64,000 bases of DNA. Origin: Clostridiales bacterium (lineage in GTDB: Bacteria; Bacillota; Clostridia; Oscillospirales; Oscillospiraceae). The notes under the pieces are model-generated. The model ran no database searches. It was not told where the DNA came from and saw only the letters and a list, made by a program, of their open reading frames with translations. Below, piece after piece: positions 17,740 through 25,877 of the stretch (position 1 is the first letter of the stretch; each line of letters opens with the position of its first letter). The position numbers and the translations under genes were made by a program. The stretch covers positions 20,240-84,239 of the forward strand of contig DUPK01000005.1 of the NCBI GenBank assembly GCA_012838345.1. The letters are read 5' to 3'.

Positions 17740-19329
17740 TTATCTATCCCATTTGGCAATCAGGGCCTTAATCTCCTTGGTAAACTGTCTCAGGTCCTTG
17801 TTGGCAACGCCCTTATTGCGGAAAATAACCTCAAGCAGCATCTCTCCCATACGCCTGAGCTCGGCGAAAACGGGAGACTCCGGCTCGGCCGGCTTCTTCT
17901 TCTCGGGAGTGAAGCCGGGGCTGAGAATCGTGTTTGTTCTAAGGTCATAGACCTCGCTGAACTCCGGCGCGTGGGCGTCAACGCCCATATTTCTGAGCGT
18001 ATCGACATAATTATCTATAGCCTCTTCGTAACCGTGCACCACAAAAACATGCTTCGGCTTGGGGTTATAGGCGGATACCCAGCCTTTAAGCCCCTCGAGG
18101 TCGGCATGCGCGGACATGCCCTTGAAATTGACTATCCTCGCCTTGACCGCAATCTCCTCGCCGAAGAGCTTTACCTTTTTTACCCCGTCAAGTAGCATTC
18201 TGCCAAGGCTCCCCTCTGCCTGATAACCGACGAACACCACCGCGCACTCAGACCTCCACAAGTTGTGCTTGAGATGGTGCCTTATGCGTCCGGCATCGCA
18301 CATTCCGCTGGCCGAGATTATGACTTTCGGAGTCATGTCGTCGTTGAGCGCGCGTGACTCATCCGTCGTCTCCGTAAGCCTCAGGTTTGGGAAGCACAGC
18401 ATGCACTCTCCGTCAAGTACGAGCGCCTTGGCCTCTTCGTCCATATAGCCCGTGAGGTCGCCGCTGAAAATCTCGGTTGCGCGCCTTGCCAGAGGGCTGT
18501 CGACATAGACATCGAAATCCGGCTTGCTCCTGACAAGACCGCGCTTTTTTATTTCACGGAAAAAGTAGAGAAGCTCCTGGGTTCTGCCGACCGCGAAGGC
18601 GGGTATAATCACGTTGCCGCCCTTTGCAAAGGTCTCGTCCAGAATCTCGGCAAGCCCCTCTATGTACTCGCCCTCGCCTTCATGGTATCTGTTGCCGTAC
18701 GTGCTTTCGCTGACCACATAATCGGCCTCTTTGATATAGGTCGGGTCGCGGATGATGGGCTGATTAATGTTCCCTATGTCTCCCGAAAATACGATTTTCT
18801 TGGTGACATCTCCCTCGGTAATCCACAGCTCTATGAACGCAGAGCCGAGAAGATGGCCGGCGTCCTGGAAACGGCCCTTGAGGCCTCCAAATATCTCAAA
18901 CTCCCGGTTGTAATCATAGGTTCTCACGAGCTTCATGCAATTGAGTACGTCCTGCGCGGTATAGAGCGGCTCCTTTGGCTCCCGCCCTGCGCGCTTGCCC
19001 TTCTGGTTTTCCCATTGGGCCTCCATTTCATGGATATGGGCGCTGTCAAGGAGCATTATGTTCAAAAGCTCCGCGGTGAGCCTTGTCGTTATTATCTCTC
19101 CCCGAAAACCCTTCTTCACCAGAAGCGGCAGGCGCCCCGAGTGGTCAATGTGAGCGTGTGTGACCAGCACATAGTCTATTTCCGCGGCATTGAATGGGAA
19201 TTGCTCGTTGTCGATCTCGTCTCTTCCCTGCTGAAGTCCGCAGTCTATTAGCACACTCTTTCCGCCCGTGTCAAGGCGAAAACAGCTCCCCGTAACCGCT
19301 CTGGCGGCACCGTAAAAAGTAAGCTTCAT
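17740..19329 (-). CDS. MBL-fold beta-CASP hydrolase (RNA-processing type)
   Basis: 529-residue metallo-beta-lactamase with an inserted beta-CASP domain and a C-terminal RMMBL-type segment. Metal ligands are visible in THAHIDHSGRLP, in DAGHLLGSA, and as the aspartate of VFSGDIG; late motifs ISASGMCDAGRIRHHL and SAHADLEG complete the active site. Relatives are endo- or exoribonucleases of the CPSF/YhcR-like group. The C-terminal 80 residues are a helical extension of unknown role. dCMP deaminase lies 63 nt upstream on the same strand. Confidence 0.88.
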   Translation of the reverse strand: MKLTFYGAARAVTGSCFRLDTGGKSVLIDCGLQQGRDEIDNEQFPFNAAEIDYVLVTHAHIDHSGRLPLLVKKGFRGEIITTRLTAELLNIMLLDSAHIHEMEAQWENQKGKRAGREPKEPLYTAQDVLNCMKLVRTYDYNREFEIFGGLKGRFQDAGHLLGSAFIELWITEGDVTKKIVFSGDIGNINQPIIRDPTYIKEADYVVSESTYGNRYHEGEGEYIEGLAEILDETFAKGGNVIIPAFAVGRTQELLYFFREIKKRGLVRSKPDFDVYVDSPLARRATEIFSGDLTGYMDEEAKALVLDGECMLCFPNLRLTETTDESRALNDDMTPKVIISASGMCDAGRIRHHLKHNLWRSECAVVFVGYQAEGSLGRMLLDGVKKVKLFGEEIAVKARIVNFKGMSAHADLEGLKGWVSAYNPKPKHVFVVHGYEEAIDNYVDTLRNMGVDAHAPEFSEVYDLRTNTILSPGFTPEKKKPAEPESPVFAELRRMGEMLLEVIFRNKGVANKDLRQFTKEIKALIAKWDR

Positions 19330-19392
19330 ATAATTATCCCCTATTTATACAGTTTCTCAAATAGTGCATTATGTATCTTCTTCAGATAAAAG

Positions 19393-19881
19393 TTATTGTT
19401 CCTGTCTGGGCTTTACCGAATCGTCGTTGAAAATCCAGTCGCGGACGCTTGTCACCGTGTAATCGTCCTCGCTGATGCGGCAAATAACCCTGTGTATCCC
19501 CGCGTTTATAATCAGCCGCCTGCACATGGTGCAGGGCGTGGTGTCGCTTAATATTTCGTCGGTTTTTGCGTCTCTTCCCGCAAGATAGAGCGTGCTTCCT
19601 ATCATGTCCGAGCGAGCCGCCGAGATTATTGCGTTTGCCTCGGCATGGACGCTCCGGCAGAGCTCATAGCGCTGTCCGCTGGGAATCTGAAGCGTCTCTC
19701 GCGCGCAGTACTGGGTATCAATGCAGTTTAACCGCCCCCTGGGCGCGCCGTTATATCCCGTGGCTATGATTTCGTCGTTTGCGACGATTATGGCGCCGTA
19801 GCGGCGGCGCAGGCAGGTAGACCTCTTAAGAACAGCGTCCGCAATGTCGAGGTAGTAGTTTATCTTGTCCTTGCGTTCCAT
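19393..19881 (-). CDS. dCMP deaminase family protein (ComEB-like)
   Basis: 162-residue zinc-dependent cytidine/deoxycytidylate deaminase. The zinc site is HAE (SVHAEANAI) plus PCTMC (TTPCTMCRRLI). Most likely it converts dCMP to dUMP for thymidylate synthesis. An insert with extra cysteines (NCIDTQYCARE), typical of Gram-positive dCMP deaminases, is present. ATG with GGAGG upstream. Length is normal for the family. Confidence 0.9.
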   Translation of the reverse strand: MERKDKINYYLDIADAVLKRSTCLRRRYGAIIVANDEIIATGYNGAPRGRLNCIDTQYCARETLQIPSGQRYELCRSVHAEANAIISAARSDMIGSTLYLAGRDAKTDEILSDTTPCTMCRRLIINAGIHRVICRISEDDYTVTSVRDWIFNDDSVKPRQEQ

Positions 19882-20088
19882 TTCTTTTCCTCCGTAATAC
19901 TGCGTTCTTTTTACAGGTTGATTTTTATATATTTAGTCGCGTTGCGCTTATCGCTTAATTATCACGGGGCCTGGAGTTGTATTACACTTTTTAATGCCGC
20001 ACAACGAAAAGCGGCATATACTAAGGCCGAAATTTACGCTGGATTTTGGCGCTGCAGATTTCCAAATCTATGGCGGTAAATCTAAGAA
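19882..20088. other. intergenic region downstream of purB
   Basis: No gene seen. It contains a 7-bp hairpin ATGCCGC/GCGGCAT (19994-20017) without a T-tract on either strand, which could stabilise the 3' end of the purB transcript. Confidence 0.35.
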
Positions 20089-21564
20089 TTAAACCTTGAG
20101 CGCCTCGTCCTCTCCCGCAATCGCCTCAGGATAGCGCTCCAGAATCGGCTTTACATAATCGCGGATTAGTTCCGTAACCTGCGAGGGCGCACGTCCGATA
20201 TAAGCCTCCGGCCTTATCTCCGCCAGGATTTCCTCTTTTGTAAGCCCGAACATGGGGTCTGCGGCAATCCTGTCAATCAAATCGTTGGGCTTGCCCTCTT
20301 CCTTGACAACTTTGCCCGCCTGCATTGAGTGGACCCTTATCCTCTCGTGGAGCTGCTGGCGGTTCCCGCCGCGCTTAACCGCGCTCATCATGATGTTTTC
20401 GGTCGCCATAAAGGGTAACTCCTCCAGAACGTGCTTTTCTATGACCTTTTCATAGACCTTTATATTGCTTACGATATTGAGATATATATTCAGGATGGAA
20501 TCCACCGCGAGGAAGGCCTCGGGTATTGAAATTCGGCGGTTTGCCGAGTCGTCGAGCGTGCGCTCAAGCCACTGGTTGTACTGCGTCATTGCCGGATTGA
20601 GCGTATCGGCTATGACATAGCGCGCCAGAGCGCAGATGCGCTCGCAGCGCATGGGGTTTCTCTTGTACGGCATGGCGGAAGAGCCTATCTGCTTGCCCTC
20701 AAATGGCTCCTCAAGCTCCTTGAGGTGGGCAAGCAGCCTCATGTCGGTTGCAAATTTGCCCGCGCTCTGCGCAATGCCGGACAAAACGGAGAGCACAAAG
20801 TAATCCATCTTCCTCGTATAGGTCTGGCCCGAGACGGGGACGTAAGCGTCAAAGCCCATCTCCTCGGAAATGAGCTCCTCAAGGAGTCTTATTTTTTGCT
20901 CGTCGCCGTCAAACAGCTCCATAAAGCTCGCCTGAGTGCCGGTCGTGCCCTTTGAGCCAAGCAGCCTTAGCGAATCAATCCTGTGCTCAAGCTCATCAAA
21001 GTCGAGAATAAGGTCGTAAAGCCAAAGCGAGGCCCTCTTTCCCACCGTTGTAAGCTGGGCGGGCTGAAAGTGCGTAAAGCCGAGCGTCGGAAGGTTCTTG
21101 TACTCGTCGGCGAATTTGGAGAGCCGCGAAATGAGCCTTACAAGCTTGCTTCGCAGCAGTATGAGCGCCTCGCGCACAATGATTATGTCGGTGTTGTCGG
21201 TGACATAGCAGCTCGTCGCGCCGAGATGTATTATGGGCATGGCCCTAGGGCAGACCTTGCCGAAGGCATGCACGTGCGCCATCACGTCGTGCCTCAGCTC
21301 GCTTTCCATCTTCGCGGCGTATTCGTAGTCTATATCGTATATATGGGCCTCCATCTCTTCTATCTGCTCGTCGCTGATTGGAAGTCCAAGCTTCTTCTCG
21401 GACTTTGCCAGCGCAACCCAGAGCTTCCGCCAGGTCGAAAACTTCTTGTCCGGCGAAAACAGATAGAGCATGTCCCGGCTCGCGTATCTCGACGCCAGCG
21501 GGGTTTCGTAGACGTTCTTGCTAATTGGGACCCTCTCCTTATGCATAGAATTAGCGTAGGGCAT
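20089..21564 (-). CDS. purB: adenylosuccinate lyase
   Basis: 491-residue fumarase/aspartase-superfamily lyase that splits SAICAR and adenylosuccinate in purine synthesis. The signature loop GSSAMPYKRNPMRCE holds the catalytic serine. HDVMAHVHAFG and GATSCYVTDN are further family blocks. The N-terminus YETPLASRYAS matches the longer purB type. The start is either ATG 21564 or ATG 21546; neither has a good Shine-Dalgarno, and the first lies in the loop of a 14-bp inverted repeat. The aminotransferase gene ends 33 nt upstream on the same strand. Confidence 0.95.
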   Translation of the reverse strand: MPYANSMHKERVPISKNVYETPLASRYASRDMLYLFSPDKKFSTWRKLWVALAKSEKKLGLPISDEQIEEMEAHIYDIDYEYAAKMESELRHDVMAHVHAFGKVCPRAMPIIHLGATSCYVTDNTDIIIVREALILLRSKLVRLISRLSKFADEYKNLPTLGFTHFQPAQLTTVGKRASLWLYDLILDFDELEHRIDSLRLLGSKGTTGTQASFMELFDGDEQKIRLLEELISEEMGFDAYVPVSGQTYTRKMDYFVLSVLSGIAQSAGKFATDMRLLAHLKELEEPFEGKQIGSSAMPYKRNPMRCERICALARYVIADTLNPAMTQYNQWLERTLDDSANRRISIPEAFLAVDSILNIYLNIVSNIKVYEKVIEKHVLEELPFMATENIMMSAVKRGGNRQQLHERIRVHSMQAGKVVKEEGKPNDLIDRIAADPMFGLTKEEILAEIRPEAYIGRAPSQVTELIRDYVKPILERYPEAIAGEDEALKV

Positions 21565-21582
21565 ATGCGCCCTACGCTAATT
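21549..21582 (-). repeat. 14-bp perfect inverted repeat spanning the purB start codon
   Basis: Arms 21549-21562 and 21569-21582 with a 6-nt loop (21563-21568). On the mRNA, the purB ATG at 21564-21562 straddles the loop and one arm. There is no T-tract, so it is not a standard terminator; it may restrict initiation at the first ATG or mark the end of the aminotransferase message. Confidence 0.55.
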
Positions 21583-21597
21583 ATAGCTTATTTATTA

Positions 21598-22797
21598 TTA
21601 CTTTTCCACATCTTTTAGAAATTTCTCAAGCCTGTCTAAGCCCTTGTCGATGTCCTCCATCGATGCAGCGTAGGTCCAGCGCAGGTAGTTCGGAGCGCCG
21701 AAGCCGCTGCAGGGTACCACCGCGACTCCCTCCTTTTCAAGCAGGGCCATCGCAAAGTCGTCGCCGTCCTTGATGTAGGTGCCCGCAATGGTCTTTCCGA
21801 CGAGCTTTTCGACATTCATCATGATGTAGAACGCACCGTCGGGGTTTAAGCAGCTCACATACTCCATGGAATTTACGCGCTTTACTATGTGGTTGCGGCG
21901 CTGCTCAAACACCTTGCGCATCTCCTCAACGCTTTCCTGGTCACCGAGCAGCGCCTCCTCGGCCGCATACTGCGAAATCGTGCTCGGCGCGCTCGTCGAA
22001 TGGCTGAGGAAATTGGCCATAACCTTTGCTATCTGCTTGTTGGCTAGAGCATAGCCGATACGCCAGCCGGTCATCGCGTAGGACTTGGATACGCCGTTTA
22101 TAATGATTGTACGCTCCTTGGCGTCCTCACTTAAAGAGGCAAAGCTTACAAACTCTTTTCCGTCGTAGACAAGCCTATAGTATATCTCGTCGGAGATTAC
22201 ATAGATGTCATGCTTTTTGCATACTTCCGCAATCCCGGCAAGCTCGTCGCGCGAGTAGAGCATGCCCGTCGGGTTCGAGGGGTTGTTGAGAATAAGGGCC
22301 TTTGTTTTATCTGTTATCGCGCCCTCAAGCTGGGAGGCGGTTATTTTGAATTGGGCGCTCTCGCCAGCGTATATTTCAACGGGTACTCCACCCGTCATCT
22401 TAATGGATTCATAATATGTAACCCAATAAGGTGCCGGAAGTATTATCTCATCTCCGGGGTTTGTAATAGCCGCCAGGGCGACATATACATTGTGCTTTGC
22501 GCCGCTTGCGACAACCACCTGGGTAAAATCGTAATCGAGGTCGAAGTCTTCCTTGAAGCGCTTGCATACGGCGCGGCGGAGCGACTCGGTGCCCGCGGCG
22601 GGGGTGTACTTCGTAAGCCCCTTTTCTATCGCCCTGATGCCCGCAGCTCTTATATTGTCGGGAGTCTGAAAATCTGGCTCGCCCGTACCGAAACCGACAA
22701 TGTCGGCTCCTTCACTTTTCAGCTTTTTAGCCAGGCTATCTATCGCCAGGGTCGTCGAAGCCCGGACTTCAGATGCCGCATATGACAGTGGTTTCAT
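21598..22797 (-). CDS. aspartate aminotransferase-like class I/II aminotransferase
   Basis: 399-residue PLP enzyme of the aspartate aminotransferase Ib group. The PLP lysine is in SKSYAMTGWRIGYA, the cofactor-binding asparagine in NNPSNPTG, and the distal arginine in NYLRWTYA. It transfers an amino group between amino acids and 2-oxoglutarate/oxaloacetate; the exact substrates (Asp, aromatic or branched-chain) are not determinable from sequence. ATG with GGAGG upstream. Promoter at 22833-22861. Confidence 0.92.
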   Translation of the reverse strand: MKPLSYAASEVRASTTLAIDSLAKKLKSEGADIVGFGTGEPDFQTPDNIRAAGIRAIEKGLTKYTPAAGTESLRRAVCKRFKEDFDLDYDFTQVVVASGAKHNVYVALAAITNPGDEIILPAPYWVTYYESIKMTGGVPVEIYAGESAQFKITASQLEGAITDKTKALILNNPSNPTGMLYSRDELAGIAEVCKKHDIYVISDEIYYRLVYDGKEFVSFASLSEDAKERTIIINGVSKSYAMTGWRIGYALANKQIAKVMANFLSHSTSAPSTISQYAAEEALLGDQESVEEMRKVFEQRRNHIVKRVNSMEYVSCLNPDGAFYIMMNVEKLVGKTIAGTYIKDGDDFAMALLEKEGVAVVPCSGFGAPNYLRWTYAASMEDIDKGLDRLEKFLKDVEK

Positions 22798-22832
22798 GAT
22801 GTTCCTCCGTACTAACGCTTAAATTTTACAAT

Positions 22833-22861
22833 ATTATATTAGCATTCCTGCAAAATTGCAA
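22833..22861 (-). promoter_or_regulatory. promoter of the aminotransferase gene
   Basis: Minus strand: TTGCAA (22861-22856), 17-nt spacer, TATAAT (22838-22833); transcription would start near 22826 with a 30-nt leader. Confidence 0.7.
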
Positions 22862-22974
22862 CAGCCAAAACACAATTTTTATTAATTATGAAATATTCAT
22901 CAACTTGTAATTCAATTTTGTCATTTTTTCTCCAAAAATCGTTATATTGTTCAAGATAAAATAATAAATTACAA

Positions 22975-23003
22975 TTGACAGGAGAAAACTTCCGTGGTAG
23001 ACT
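22975..23003 (+). promoter_or_regulatory. promoter of the isoleucine leader / acyl-CoA synthetase transcript
   Basis: TTGACA (22975-22980), 17-nt spacer, TAGACT (22998-23003). A start near 23010 puts the leader peptide ATG about 23 nt into the RNA. Confidence 0.7.
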
Positions 23004-23032
23004 GTGAAAAACCTAATTTTCCGGAGGCACTA

Positions 23033-23134
23033 ATGCTTAACTTTGTTACCGGCATAATTATTATAATCAGCATTATCATTATTATTATTGATAATGCCGA
23101 TTTGCGTTGTGCTGGAAACGAGGTTAATACCTAA
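23033..23134 (+). CDS. isoleucine-rich leader peptide (33 aa)
   Basis: A short frame with its own strong ribosome-binding site (GGAGG at 23023-23027, 5 nt before the ATG). It encodes MLNFVTG, five isoleucines, one serine, six isoleucines, then DNADLRCAGNEVNT and a TAA at 23132-23134. Eleven of residues 8-19 are Ile, using ATA, ATT and ATC codons. It is followed 21 nt later by an intrinsic terminator. This arrangement is that of an amino-acid attenuator leader such as ilv or thr leaders of enteric bacteria; the assignment rests on composition, RBS and following terminator. Confidence 0.75.
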   Translation: MLNFVTGIIIIISIIIIIIDNADLRCAGNEVNT

Positions 23135-23187
23135 GCAAAAGGGTATCGTTAAACCAAGTCTTGCAGCAGACGCTGCAAGACTTTTTT
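23104..23187 (+). promoter_or_regulatory. transcription attenuator with competing hairpins
   Basis: Terminator: 12-bp perfect stem AAGTCTTGCAGC/GCTGCAAGACTT (23156-23183) with a 4-nt loop, followed by six T (23182-23187). Candidate antiterminator: GCGT plus TGCTG (23104-23114, within the leader peptide frame) pairs with CAGCA plus ACGC (23164-23173), which is the 5' arm and loop of the terminator. A ribosome stalled on the Ile codons (23054-23089) would leave 23104-23114 free, while one reaching the stop codon (23132) would cover it. A small hairpin GGTTAATACC/GGGTAT-TTAAACC lies between. Energies were not computed. Confidence 0.65.
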
Positions 23188-23229
23188 GTTTACCTTTTTT
23201 GCAAAATCTTAAGTTTTGGGAGGAGCCAT

Positions 23230-25506
23230 ATGTCCAACGAAATCAAGCTGATAGCCAAGAGAATTAAGGAACTGCGCTCAATCTTTGACGTTTCCGCCTC
23301 TGAGATGGCCAGGGTTACCGGCCTTAGCGAGGCGGAATACCTGGAAATGGAAAGCGGGACCAGGGATTTGTCTTTTACGTTCCTGCACAAGTGCGCCCAA
23401 AGGTTCAACATTGATATTTCCGAGCTTGTCACGGGCGACATGCCGAAGCTGTCGAAGTACACTCTCTCCCGCGCTGGCGAGGGTATGCCTATAAAGCGGC
23501 GCGAGGGCTTTGACTACCAGCACATAGCCCCCCTTCTGCGCGACCGCTTGGCCGACCCCTTTGTGGTTACGGCAAAGTACAGCCGCAAGCTGGAGGAAGA
23601 GCCCATAGCCCTCTCCACGCACGGCGGTCAGGAGCTGAACTATGTGCTCTCGGGCAGGCTCAAAATCCAGATTGACAATCACATCGAAACGCTCGGAGCG
23701 GGCGACAGCGTATATTACAACGCGAGTATCCCGCACGGCATGGTAGCCATCGGCGGTGAGGACTGCGTCTTTATCTCGGTCGTTATCAAGGGCGAGAGCA
23801 CCGGAGACGATTACAAATACGTACCCGTTGACCTCTCGGCTCAGGCCGCCGCACAAGACTACTTAATTTATAAGAAGTTTGTAAGCGAGACCCTTGACGA
23901 AAACGGTTTTCTTAAGGATATTACCTTTAATCCCCCGGCAAACTACAACTTTGCCTTTGACGTTCTTGACGAGCTTGCAAAGAAGTGCCCGGACAAGTCG
24001 GCAATGGTCTGGCTGTCGAATACTAAGGAAAAGCGCGTTTTCACTTTTGCCGAAATCTCCAAACTCTCCTCAAAGGCAGCCAACTACCTCAAATCCCTCG
24101 GCATCGGCAAGGGCGACAAGGTCATCTTGGTCCTCAAGCGCCATTACCAGTTCTGGTTCATTCTCAACGCCCTTCACAAGCTGGGCGCCGTTGCAATCCC
24201 CGCGAGCAATCTCCTTACGGCGCACGACTTTGAATATCGCCTGAACGCCGCGGGCATCAAGGCCGCCATCTGCACCGTTGACAATGATATTCCAAAGCAC
24301 CTCGACGAGGGCAGCGTGAATGCTCCAACGCTTGAAGTAAAGATTAGCGTTAACGGCAAGGTCGAGGGCTGGCACGATTTTGACTCCGAGTTCGAGGCCT
24401 ATCCCGACACCTTCGAGCGCCCCGCGGACCAGTCCATAGACGACCCCATGCTCATGTACTTCACCTCCGGAACAACCGGCCACCCGAAAATCGCGGTGCA
24501 TTCTTTCGCCTACCCGCTCGGGCACATCGTTACCGCCAGGTACTGGCACAACGTAGATCCGAACGGCCTGCATTTTACCGTTTCGGATACCGGCTGGGGC
24601 AAGGCGGTATGGGGCAAAATATACGGCCAGTGGATGTGCGAGGCCGCCGTATTCACCTATGACTTTGATAAGTTTGACGCCCAGGATATGCTGCCTCTCT
24701 TTAAAGAGCACAACATAACCACCTTCTGCGCTCCCCCGACAATATACAGGTTCTTTATAAAAGAAGACCTGAAGAGCTACGACTTAAGCTCACTGAAATA
24801 TGTCACCACCGCGGGAGAGGCGCTCAACCCCGAGGTTTGGCACCAGTTCAGGGCTGCAACTGGCCTGAAGATAATGGAGGGCTTCGGTCAGACCGAGACC
24901 ACGCTGACTATTGCAAACCTCGTCGGCTCCGAACCGAAGCCCGGCTCAATGGGCCGCCCCTCGCCCATGTACGAGGTCGATATTATTAATGCCGAAGGCA
25001 AGCCCGCAAAGGTCGGCGAAGTCGGCGAAATCGTTATTCGCACCGACAAGAGCACGCCCTGCGGTATGTTCTCAGGCTACTACAAGGATGCCGAAAAGAC
25101 CAAGTCCGTCTGGAGCGACGGCGTCTACCATACCTGCGACATGGCATGGCGCGACGAGGATGGCGTCTACTGGTACGTCGGAAGAACGGACGACGTCATC
25201 AAATCCTCTGGCTACCGCATCGGCCCGTTCGAGATTGAAAGCGTACTCATGGAGCTCCCCTATATACTTGAATGCGCCGTAACCGGAGTGCCCGACGAAA
25301 CCCGCGGGCAGGTCGTAAAGGCCTCAATCATACTCGTCAAAGGCAAGGAAGGCACCGAGGAGCTTAAAAAGGAAATTCAGGAGTACGTCAAGGAACGTAC
25401 GGCTCCGTACAAGTACCCCCGCATCGTTGAGTTCGTCTCAGAGCTGCCCAAAACGATAAGCGGTAAAATCCGCCGCGTTGAAATCAGGGAAAGGCACGGA
25501 AAGTAA
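23230..25506 (+). CDS. HTH-cupin-acyl-CoA synthetase fusion
   Basis: 758 residues in three parts. Residues 1-65: XRE-type HTH (IAKRIKELR, ASEMARVTGLSEAEYLEMES). About 115-185: a cupin ligand-binding barrel (HGGQELNYVLSGRLKIQI, GAGDSVYYNASIPHG). About 205-758: an adenylate-forming acyl-CoA synthetase with FTSGTTGHPK, GFGQTETTL, VGRTDDVIKSSGYRIGP and the acyl-transfer lysine in KTISGKIRR. The synthetase part resembles the medium-chain (MACS/ACSM) group, which activates short, medium or branched acids as CoA thioesters. ATG with GGGAGGAGCC upstream; a longer frame from 23161 overlaps the attenuator terminator and is rejected. The Ile leader suggests a branched-chain substrate such as 2-methylbutyrate. 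This is inference. Confidence 0.9.
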   Translation: MSNEIKLIAKRIKELRSIFDVSASEMARVTGLSEAEYLEMESGTRDLSFTFLHKCAQRFNIDISELVTGDMPKLSKYTLSRAGEGMPIKRREGFDYQHIAPLLRDRLADPFVVTAKYSRKLEEEPIALSTHGGQELNYVLSGRLKIQIDNHIETLGAGDSVYYNASIPHGMVAIGGEDCVFISVVIKGESTGDDYKYVPVDLSAQAAAQDYLIYKKFVSETLDENGFLKDITFNPPANYNFAFDVLDELAKKCPDKSAMVWLSNTKEKRVFTFAEISKLSSKAANYLKSLGIGKGDKVILVLKRHYQFWFILNALHKLGAVAIPASNLLTAHDFEYRLNAAGIKAAICTVDNDIPKHLDEGSVNAPTLEVKISVNGKVEGWHDFDSEFEAYPDTFERPADQSIDDPMLMYFTSGTTGHPKIAVHSFAYPLGHIVTARYWHNVDPNGLHFTVSDTGWGKAVWGKIYGQWMCEAAVFTYDFDKFDAQDMLPLFKEHNITTFCAPPTIYRFFIKEDLKSYDLSSLKYVTTAGEALNPEVWHQFRAATGLKIMEGFGQTETTLTIANLVGSEPKPGSMGRPSPMYEVDIINAEGKPAKVGEVGEIVIRTDKSTPCGMFSGYYKDAEKTKSVWSDGVYHTCDMAWRDEDGVYWYVGRTDDVIKSSGYRIGPFEIESVLMELPYILECAVTGVPDETRGQVVKASIILVKGKEGTEELKKEIQEYVKERTAPYKYPRIVEFVSELPKTISGKIRRVEIRERHGK

Positions 25507-25515
25507 ATCAGATTT

Positions 25516-25546
25516 CGGGTGCGGCCACCCTACCCCGCCGCACCCG
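25516..25546 (+). terminator. GC-rich hairpin after the acyl-CoA synthetase gene
   Basis: 10-bp perfect stem CGGGTGCGGC/GCCGCACCCG with an 11-nt loop. The following bases are only loosely T-rich (CCCCCTTCTTTTT), so it is a probable, not certain, terminator. Confidence 0.55.
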
Positions 25547-25689
25547 AGTATCCCCCTTCTTTTTCCGTCTGCGCCCAGGCTTTTGCAGGAGAACATTGAA
25601 ATAAACAATAATTTCAAAAATGCTGCGGCTTTTTCCACAATTTTGAGAAATATATTGCCAATTTTCGGGAAAAATTTATCATTTTCATA

Positions 25690-25718
25690 TTGACTTTGCA
25701 AGTGTGCCGTGCTATTAT
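25690..25718 (+). promoter_or_regulatory. promoter of the c-di-GMP riboswitch / TasA-SipW operon
   Basis: TTGACT (25690-25695), 17-nt spacer, TATTAT (25713-25718). A start near 25725 gives a leader of about 280 nt that contains both riboswitch aptamers. Confidence 0.75.
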
Positions 25719-25744
25719 ATGCGTAAACTTTAATATCCAAGTAC

Positions 25745-25824
25745 AAAGGCAAAACAGGTGAAAGCCTGCGACGCAAAGCTATCAGGGCCCTCGGCTTATC
25801 CAGGGCAGCCAGCTGCTACTGCTG
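25745..25824 (+). ncRNA. cyclic di-GMP-I (GEMM-I) riboswitch, copy 1
   Basis: The class I c-di-GMP aptamer core is present in order: GGCAAA, a GAAA tetraloop hairpin (CAGG-tGAAAg-CCTG), GACGCAAAGC, then the second hairpin GGGCCCTCGG...CCAGGGCAGCC that docks on the tetraloop. The G just before CAAA (the ligand-contacting position, G20 in Vc2) is G, which favours c-di-GMP over cGAMP. The weak closing stem AGTA (25740-25743)/TACT (25817-25820) overlaps the 5' arm of the terminator at 25815. Ligand binding could therefore block termination, i.e. an ON switch; polarity is inference. Confidence 0.9.
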
Positions 25825-25845
25825 TTTTTTGCAGTAGCTTTTTTT
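25815..25845 (+). terminator. expression-platform terminator of riboswitch copy 1
   Basis: Stem GCTACTGC (25815-25822)/GCAGTAGC (25831-25838), an 8-nt mostly T loop, then seven T (25839-25845). The 5' arm is the 3' end of the aptamer. Flanking AATATCCAA (25732-25740) and TTGGATATT (25847-25855) are also complementary and could enclose the whole switch. Confidence 0.8.
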
Positions 25846-25877
25846 ATTGGATATTATTTACCAGCAAACTTAAGAAC

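Noticed and set aside
23051..23095. ATT/ATA-rich tract as a simple microsatellite
   Set aside because: The tract keeps an open frame behind a good RBS, mixes three Ile codons, and is followed by competing hairpins, so a leader peptide explains it better.
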